Part shown: positions 5,996 through 10,346 of the stretch, one piece after another | How the letters are laid out: every line of letters starts with the position of its first letter | Numbering within the stretch: the stretch's first letter is position 1 | Assembly: GCA_913776405.1 (NCBI GenBank) | Contig: CAJYOV010000614.1 | Location: 1-10,346 of the forward strand | Source: Pseudobdellovibrionaceae bacterium | Lineage (GTDB): Bacteria > Bdellovibrionota > Bdellovibrionia > Bdellovibrionales > JAMPXM01 | Direction: 5' to 3' | Length of the DNA stretch: 10,346 nt | The notes under the pieces: generated by a model | Database searches by the model: none | Told to the model about the DNA's origin: nothing | The model's input: the letters and a program-made list of their open reading frames with translations, nothing else | Program-made: the position numbers and the translations under genes

Positions 5996-7327
5996 ATGAA
6001 AGTCGCAGTTGTTGGAACTGGTTATGTTGGGCTCGTTGCGGGCGTCTGTTTCGCTGATGTCGGTCATCACGTCGTCGGCGTTGATCGAGACGAAAACAAA
6101 ATCAAAATGCTCAAAGCAGGCCAAATTCCGATCTACGAACCGGGTCTCGAAGAACTGCTTGAGCAAGCAAAGTCGCGCTTAGAGTTCACAACTGATCTCG
6201 CGCAAGCGGTTGCGACTTGCGATGTTTTGTTCATCGCCGTCGGTACGCCGGAAACCGCAGATGGCAGCGCAGACATGGGCCCGACGTTCGCGGTGCTTGA
6301 TGCAATCTGCAAGCATGCGACTGCGAAGAAGTTCGTCGTGTTGAAAAGTACAGTCCCTGTTGGAACCGCGAAGAAGGCACGTGCGCGCGTTGCTGAAGTT
6401 GCGAAGGCACCGATCGAGATCGTCTCAAACCCCGAGTTCTTGAAAGAGGGCGCCGCGATCGAAGATTTCTTGCGCCCCGACCGCGTCGTGATCGGTTGCG
6501 AAACAAAAGAAGCCGAAGCGATCATGGCCGAGCTTTATGAGCCGTTCGTGAAAAATGGGCACCCGATTCTGTTCATGGATAATGCGTCTGCTGAGATGAC
6601 GAAGTACGCAGCAAACGCATTCTTGTCGGTGAAGATTAGCTTCATCAACGAACTCGCCCTTCTCGCGGATCGCTTGGGTGCCGACATCAATCAGGTTCGT
6701 AAAGGTTTTACCTCAGACTCGCGCATCAACCCTGCGTTCTTCTACCCAGGCGTGGGTTTCGGCGGCAGCTGCTTCCCGAAAGATGTGAAGGCCCTTGTTC
6801 ACACGGGCCGGGAAGCCGGTGTCCCGATGGATGTCGTACAAGCTGCTGACGAAGTAAATGATCGTCAGAAGCTCGTGCTCTTTGAACGCATGAGAGATCA
6901 CTTCGGTGATTTGAAAGGCAAGACGATCGCGATGTGGGGCCTCGCCTTCAAACCGCGTACCGATGACGTGCGAGAAGCTCCGGCTCTTTATATCATCGAG
7001 AAACTTGTAGCAGCGGGCGCGCGAGTCGTTGCCTACGATCCAGTGGCTCACGAAACAGCGACGGCTGCGTGCTCGGTGAAATTCGATCTCGCACCGTCGG
7101 CGATGGACGCTCTGAACGGCGCTGATGCGCTTGCGATCGTCACCGAGTGGAATGAGTTTAGAACGCCAGATATTGAAGCTGTTAAAAAAGCGCTCAAGAA
7201 TCCGGTCGTCTTCGACGGTCGTAACGTCTTGGAGCCAAGCAAAATGGCGAAGGCTGGCTTCGAGTATTACTGCATCGGTCGTCAGTCGGTTGGCGCGCGT
7301 TCGCTTCTTCCGGAGTCTGCACGATGA
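5996..7327 (+). CDS. ugd: UDP-glucose 6-dehydrogenase
   Basis: This cytoplasmic NAD-dependent enzyme oxidises UDP-glucose twice to UDP-glucuronate. At 443 residues it has the normal length for the bacterial short-form family. The N-terminal Rossmann motif is VGTGYVGLVAG at 6-16, with the acidic end of the second strand at Asp30. STVPVGT at 118-124 and SNPEFLKEG at 144-152 are conserved substrate-side motifs, with Glu147 and Glu151. Lys203 and Asn207 lie in MTKYAANAF. The catalytic Cys259 is in GFGGSCFPKD with Asp263. These match the positions of the Streptococcus pyogenes active site almost residue for residue. The C-terminal UDP-binding domain carries GLAFKPRTDDVREAP. The ATG follows GGAGAG. 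Its stop overlaps the next gene's start as ATGA, so translation is probably coupled, and the product would pass directly to the decarboxylase. Its activity can make UDP-glucuronate for capsule, LPS or UDP-pentoses. Confidence 0.95.
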   Translation: MKVAVVGTGYVGLVAGVCFADVGHHVVGVDRDENKIKMLKAGQIPIYEPGLEELLEQAKSRLEFTTDLAQAVATCDVLFIAVGTPETADGSADMGPTFAVLDAICKHATAKKFVVLKSTVPVGTAKKARARVAEVAKAPIEIVSNPEFLKEGAAIEDFLRPDRVVIGCETKEAEAIMAELYEPFVKNGHPILFMDNASAEMTKYAANAFLSVKISFINELALLADRLGADINQVRKGFTSDSRINPAFFYPGVGFGGSCFPKDVKALVHTGREAGVPMDVVQAADEVNDRQKLVLFERMRDHFGDLKGKTIAMWGLAFKPRTDDVREAPALYIIEKLVAAGARVVAYDPVAHETATAACSVKFDLAPSAMDALNGADALAIVTEWNEFRTPDIEAVKKALKNPVVFDGRNVLEPSKMAKAGFEYYCIGRQSVGARSLLPESAR

Positions 7328-8313
7328 GCAAAAATGCATTGGTTGCTGGCGGCGCTGGCTTTATCGGAAGCCATCTCACAGACCTCCTTCTCTCGAAGGG
7401 CTACAACGTAACGGTCGTCGACAATCTCGTAACGGGCCGTCCGCAGAATTTGGATGCCGCTCGCAAGAACGGAGTTCATTACGTCGATTGCGATATTCGC
7501 GACGCTTCAGGCTTAGCGAAAACGCTCGCGGGCAAAAAGTTCGATGAGATTTACAATCTCGCCTCTCCCGCATCACCTGTCGATTTCGCGAAGATGCCTG
7601 TCTTCATTCTTGAGACTGGCTCGATCGGTCATCGCAACCTTCTTGATCTCGCACGCGCGCAAGGCGCTCGGATCTTGTTCGCAAGTTCGAGCGAAGTTTA
7701 CGGCGACGCTGAGGTTCACCCGCAGGTTGAAAGCTATTTCGGTAACGTCAACACGGTCGGACACCGCTCGTGTTACGACGAAGCGAAACGTTTCGGTGAA
7801 GCTTTAAGTCTTTCGTACAAGATCGAGCACGGTGTTGAAGTTCGGATGGCGCGCATCTTTAACACGTACGGCCCTCGTATGCGTCCGGATGATGGTCGCA
7901 TCACGCCAAACTTCTTCATTCAAGCTCTTCAAGGTCAACCGCTTACGATTTACGGCGATGGTTCGCAGACTCGCAGCTTCTGCTACGTCTCGGACCAAGT
8001 CGCAGGTCAATACGCGTTGATGCAGTCGTCGGAGTCGCGCCCTGTGAATATCGGCAACCCGATTGAGCGTACGGTTCTTGAAATGGCTACCACGATCAAC
8101 AAACTGACTGGAAACACGGCCGAGATTCGCCGACTTCCGCTCCCTGAGAACGATCCGAAGATGCGCAAACCGGATATTTCGCGCGCGAAAGCGTCTACAG
8201 GTTGGGAACCACGCGTTTCGCTCGAAGAAGGACTTCAGTCATGTCTTGAAAACTTCCGCCGTGAGCTTGAACTCGCGGGTGGCAAAATCACCGCGCGAGT
8301 TTTGGGCGGTTGA
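7324..8313 (+). CDS. uxs: UDP-glucuronate decarboxylase (UDP-xylose synthase type), extended SDR
   Basis: This is an extended short-chain dehydrogenase of 329 residues. UXS enzymes oxidise UDP-glucuronate at C4 with bound NAD, decarboxylate it and re-reduce it to UDP-xylose. The NAD motif GGAGFIGSH is at 9-17 and the cofactor-ribose Asp is in VVDNLVTGR. The UXS signatures are strong: YNLASPASP at 77-85, SSSEVYGD at 121-128 with Ser122, Ser123 and Glu124 in the positions of the human Thr-Ser-Glu set, SCYDEAKRFGEAL with Tyr151 and Lys155, then ARIFNTYGPRMRPDDGRI and GDGSQTRSFCYVSD. These fit UXS better than galactose epimerase or RmlB. It starts at the ATGA overlap with the dehydrogenase and has no spacer of its own. 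Exact specificity (UDP-xylose versus a 4-keto product) is inferred from motifs. The C-terminus adds about 15 residues after EGLQSCLENFRRELE. Confidence 0.9.
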   Translation: MSKNALVAGGAGFIGSHLTDLLLSKGYNVTVVDNLVTGRPQNLDAARKNGVHYVDCDIRDASGLAKTLAGKKFDEIYNLASPASPVDFAKMPVFILETGSIGHRNLLDLARAQGARILFASSSEVYGDAEVHPQVESYFGNVNTVGHRSCYDEAKRFGEALSLSYKIEHGVEVRMARIFNTYGPRMRPDDGRITPNFFIQALQGQPLTIYGDGSQTRSFCYVSDQVAGQYALMQSSESRPVNIGNPIERTVLEMATTINKLTGNTAEIRRLPLPENDPKMRKPDISRAKASTGWEPRVSLEEGLQSCLENFRRELELAGGKITARVLGG

Positions 8314-8315
8314 TG

Positions 8316-8349
8316 CGGCGGCGCTTGGTTTCAGCCAGCGCCGAAGCCG
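8316..8349 (+). terminator. GC-rich hairpin between convergent genes, candidate terminator
   Basis: GGCGCT (8320-8325) pairs with AGCGCC (8337-8342). Two more G-C pairs lie inside after a bulged T, and an outer CGGC/GCCG pair can form after a bulged GAA. It follows the UDP-sugar operon stop by a few bases and precedes the end of the convergent minus-strand gene, so it could serve both strands. The following sequence (TTGATTGAATTC) has no real T run on either strand, so termination may be weak or rho-assisted. Confidence 0.4.
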
Positions 8350-8360
8350 TTGATTGAATT

Positions 8361-9398
8361 CTAGTTTCCCTTTTGAAGGCGGTCGATCTTTGCGGCCGCT
8401 GTTTCCAAGTGAGTTTTGAGCGCGTCGTTCACGAGCGCTTCGTCGATCACGACCAAGCCCCGAATCGAGGTTTCGGTTTCACCTCTCGCTAGCAACCAGT
8501 CTTGAAAACGTGGGCTTTCCCATCTGCACGCGCTCGTCGTTTCTAGCTGACCTTCTTTGCCGATGGTTGTGAGCGGTACTTGCAACGTTGTGCTGAGCTC
8601 TTCGATGACTGCAGTGCCGTCGAAGTTTGCGCTCACGATCACCGAGCGATCGAAGAGGCGGCTCGCGTCGTCTTTGAAGTAGGCGGCGAATCCTTGAGGG
8701 AGAGTTCTCTCGAATTTCTGAATTCTTTCTTTCGAGTCTGTTTCCGAAAGAGGCTCGCGGAGGTTTTGAAGTTCGCTTGCGATTTGTGTCGCGGAGTTGG
8801 AGTTGGATTCGAGTTGGGTTCCGGCCGATGGCGCCCACGAGAGTGCGGGTGAAACTTGCGGCTGAATTTTACAGCGCTCGCCCGCGATCATGAGCGCCCT
8901 CGTTTCAGATAGGCTCAGAATTTTCACGGCGAAGGGTTCTGGTCGCGTGACAGGTTTCCAATTATGAGCTTCATGCGACACAAGGAGGCGGAAGACACGT
9001 TTTGTCTTTAGCGTTTCGTTGAGTGCTGAGAGGTCTGTGATTTTGCCGGTGATCGGATCATCTTCGCTCGCGAGCACAAAGAGCAACTCATCCGCAAGTG
9101 CGGTCCACATGCTAGAGTCTTTCGCTTGCTCCGGCGTGATCATCTTTACTTGGAATTCGTCTTGGGAGAAGGCGACCGCAATCGGCTCGAACGCGGGGTC
9201 GACGCTGCTTACGATCGCGATCGTTTTTTTATGTGCGTAAAGCTGTGCAAGCCCGCGCGTGATTTCCGTGATTGCGTGAGCGACGCTCGTGAATACGCTG
9301 ACATTTAAATTCGGGTCTTGAAGCGCTTGAGAAAGATTCGCGCGGTAGGTCTCCGAGAGTTTGCCCCAAGCATCTGGTGGCGCAACGTCGATTCGCAT
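8361..9398 (-). CDS. Protein of unknown function, possible degenerate fold-type I PLP-enzyme-like
   Basis: I do not recognise this 345-residue protein with confidence. It has no signal peptide or membrane segment, so it is probably cytoplasmic. The start is very well supported: AGGAGGAA lies nine bases before the ATG. Some stretches have the rhythm of class V aminotransferases or cysteine desulfurases: a helix around SVAHAITEITRGLAQLY at 38-54, KKTIAIVSSVDPAFEPIAV, then LLFVLASEDDPITGKITDL at 105-123 and a following strand RLLVSHEAH at 137-145. In true PLP enzymes that strand carries an Asp before the His, and a Lys follows about 20 residues later; here the corresponding sites appear to be Ser/Val and Arg (SETRALM). 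Residues about 190-225 look like a flexible linker rich in Ser, Asn and Gln, followed by a second alpha/beta region. The fold suggestion is inference from pattern only. The gene stands alone, convergent to the UDP-sugar operon and divergent from the small exported protein. Confidence 0.72.
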   Translation of the reverse strand: MRIDVAPPDAWGKLSETYRANLSQALQDPNLNVSVFTSVAHAITEITRGLAQLYAHKKTIAIVSSVDPAFEPIAVAFSQDEFQVKMITPEQAKDSSMWTALADELLFVLASEDDPITGKITDLSALNETLKTKRVFRLLVSHEAHNWKPVTRPEPFAVKILSLSETRALMIAGERCKIQPQVSPALSWAPSAGTQLESNSNSATQIASELQNLREPLSETDSKERIQKFERTLPQGFAAYFKDDASRLFDRSVIVSANFDGTAVIEELSTTLQVPLTTIGKEGQLETTSACRWESPRFQDWLLARGETETSIRGLVVIDEALVNDALKTHLETAAAKIDRLQKGN

Positions 9399-9576
9399 TT
9401 GAGGCTTCCTCCTACAGATCCTTTTTTCAAATTCATTGTTGCACAGAGTGGGGGGACGCCGACAGGTCTAGCTCGAGGGCGCGTTAAAACCTGGCGTATC
9501 GGAACTGGACCAAAGGTTTTACAAAGCATGCACCGGTCGCTTCACCCGCGGAGTCATCTCCTACAGGAGGTGCCGG
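9399..9576. promoter_or_regulatory. Divergent intergenic region with inverted repeat
   Basis: This 178-bp stretch must hold the promoters of the two divergent genes. I see no convincing -35/-10 pair on either strand. It holds an 8-bp perfect inverted repeat, TAAAACCT at 9485-9492 and AGGTTTTA at 9514-9521, with two additional inner G-C pairs possible after a small bulge. It could be an operator or a 5'-leader hairpin. Strong Shine-Dalgarno sequences sit at both ends: AGGAGG on the minus strand (9408-9413) and AGGAGG on the plus strand (9565-9570). CTCCTACAG occurs at 9409-9417 and again at 9558-9566 because both ends contain similar Shine-Dalgarno-related sequence. Confidence 0.4.
9555..9572 (+). 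promoter_or_regulatory. Hairpin that contains the Shine-Dalgarno of the downstream TTG-started gene
   Basis: CATCTCC (9555-9561) can pair with GGAGGTG (9566-9572) across a TACA tetraloop, giving a 7-bp stem with one T-G wobble. The 3' arm contains the AGGAGG Shine-Dalgarno of the gene starting at 9577. Folded, the ribosome site would be hidden, so translation could depend on temperature, a ligand, an RNA partner or ribosome standby binding. The pairing is seen directly; the regulatory role is inferred. Confidence 0.45.
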
Positions 9577-10296
9577 TTGCGCTTCTTTTGGTGTGTGGTG
9601 ATTTTAAGCGTTGTCGTAGGGTCAGATGAGTGTGGGGCATCCGACTCGTTGGAACTGGAGTTCCCTTCAACGGTTCAGACAATCAAGACAACGACCAAAC
9701 GAAAGCGCCCGGCGCCGTCCGTTAAAGAAAAATCGGGTTTCAGCCTCATCATTCCGTCGATCGTTTATCATGGAATTCAGCCCGAACAGTCGGTGGCTGG
9801 AGAGATGACTCGCAAACTCGATAGCGACGGTCGCATGGTGGTGACGCCCGGCTTTGGCTTTTCCTATGAAGGGCCGGGAGATGGCGCGCTTCTCGCGATG
9901 ATCGCCGGAGTCAAAGACTGCTACGACAATTTCGCCGGCATGTTTCAGATCGGCCAGTCTTACAAAGTCTCGTCGACGACAAGCTGGGGCTACACTCTCG
10001 GACTGTACGTGCGAGAGACGCCGATGTCGTGTACGTCGGTGACGACTTATCAAAGCATCAACGGCGCCCCCGGTCGCCCGGCCGCGATGCAAGTGTCGTC
10101 GGCCCAGAGTTGTTCCGAGTTTGATAACTACCCTTGGAAATCTGTCGCGTACTTGAATGGAAATCCGATCGATCTCATTCCGATGCCGTTTCTTCATTTC
10201 TCGACAGCTCTTTACAAAGACGCCAATTTTCAAATCGATTTGAAGATTATGACGAACTACGTGTTGAACGAAGTGGGGTTTGGGATTCCGTTTTGA
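9577..10296 (+). CDS. Small exported protein, possible outer-membrane beta-barrel, function unknown
   Basis: I do not recognise this 239-residue protein. The TTG start is supported by a near-perfect AGGAGG six bases upstream and by the signal peptide it gives: Met-Arg, then FFWCVVILSVVV, then small residues up to about position 21. A basic, Pro/Thr/Lys-rich linker (about 31-52, with TTTKRKRPAPSVKEK) leads to a beta-rich region. That region has strands such as SGFSLIIPSIVYHGI, GRMVVTPGFGFSYEG, ALLAMIAGVKDCYD, GMFQIGQSYKV, WGYTLGLYVRET and NFQIDLKIMTNYVLNEVGFG, and the protein ends in IPF with the terminal Phe typical of barrels. This would suit an eight-strand type barrel, broadly PagP- or OmpA-size, but no catalytic motif of either is seen. 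Cys115, Cys152 and Cys179 remain after cleavage, so one disulfide is possible. The segment NPIDLIPMPFLHFS at 196-209 is distinctive and may be a family signature. Confidence 0.75.
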   Translation: MRFFWCVVILSVVVGSDECGASDSLELEFPSTVQTIKTTTKRKRPAPSVKEKSGFSLIIPSIVYHGIQPEQSVAGEMTRKLDSDGRMVVTPGFGFSYEGPGDGALLAMIAGVKDCYDNFAGMFQIGQSYKVSSTTSWGYTLGLYVRETPMSCTSVTTYQSINGAPGRPAAMQVSSAQSCSEFDNYPWKSVAYLNGNPIDLIPMPFLHFSTALYKDANFQIDLKIMTNYVLNEVGFGIPF

Positions 10297-10346
10297 GATT
10301 GGGGCGCGGGGGCTACGCGTGCGGTTTGCCTTCCCACCAGTAAACG

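Noticed and set aside
6713..7339. Long minus-strand open frame opposite the UDP-glucose dehydrogenase
   Set aside because: It is a shadow of a strongly conserved enzyme gene and has no coherent domain pattern.
7324..8313. UDP-glucose 4-epimerase or dTDP-glucose 4,6-dehydratase
   Set aside because: The LASPASP, SEVYGD and CYDEAKR motifs and placement after ugd fit UDP-glucuronate decarboxylase better.
9667..10233. Minus-strand open frame opposite the small exported protein
   Set aside because: Arg/His-rich composition with no domain pattern. The + strand frame has the strong ribosome site, signal peptide and barrel-like strands.

Overview
The window looks like chromosomal DNA of a Gram-negative bacterium with a moderately GC-rich genome. 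It encodes several exported or outer-membrane-type proteins: an exported FecR-domain protein, a TPR protein with a C-terminal beta-barrel-like region, and a small exported protein ending in Phe. These sit among nucleotide-sugar and recombination genes. The gene style (GTG and TTG starts, short overlaps, many lineage-specific envelope proteins) would suit a Bdellovibrionota or similar delta-proteobacterial lineage. That placement is inference; no rRNA or other marker gene is present to confirm it. I see no mobile element, CRISPR array, tRNA or rRNA.

Left part (1-4231, all + strand). The window opens inside the catalytic C-terminus of a XerC/XerD-type tyrosine recombinase. A HAD phosphatase of the GmhB/HisB-N type follows, probably in the same transcript. 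After about 110 bp without an obvious terminator comes an exported FecR-domain protein, closed by a strong intrinsic terminator at 1994-2024. Next is a 711-residue exported protein with an N-terminal beta-rich domain, a coiled coil, TPRs and a region in which about 14 beta strands can be read by eye. This layout resembles Slam-type outer membrane translocators.

Middle part (4219-8313). recO and a UPF0104/LPG-synthase-type membrane protein lie on the minus strand and form a two-gene unit. recO converges on the TPR-barrel gene and overlaps it by 13 bp. Divergent from them is a + strand operon of UDP-glucose 6-dehydrogenase and a UXS-type UDP-glucuronate decarboxylase, joined by a 4-bp ATGA overlap. 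Together these would convert UDP-glucose to UDP-glucuronate and then UDP-xylose, for an envelope glycan or glycolipid. The divergent membrane protein belongs to a family often tied to lipid or glycolipid handling, so the region may supply one surface-polymer pathway.

Right part (8314-10346). A GC-rich hairpin separates the sugar operon from a minus-strand gene of unknown function whose pattern faintly recalls a degenerate fold-type I PLP enzyme. Divergent from that, across 178 bp, is a TTG-started gene for a small exported protein. Its very strong Shine-Dalgarno lies inside a predicted hairpin. The last 50 bp may hold the end of another minus-strand gene, but too little is present to call it.
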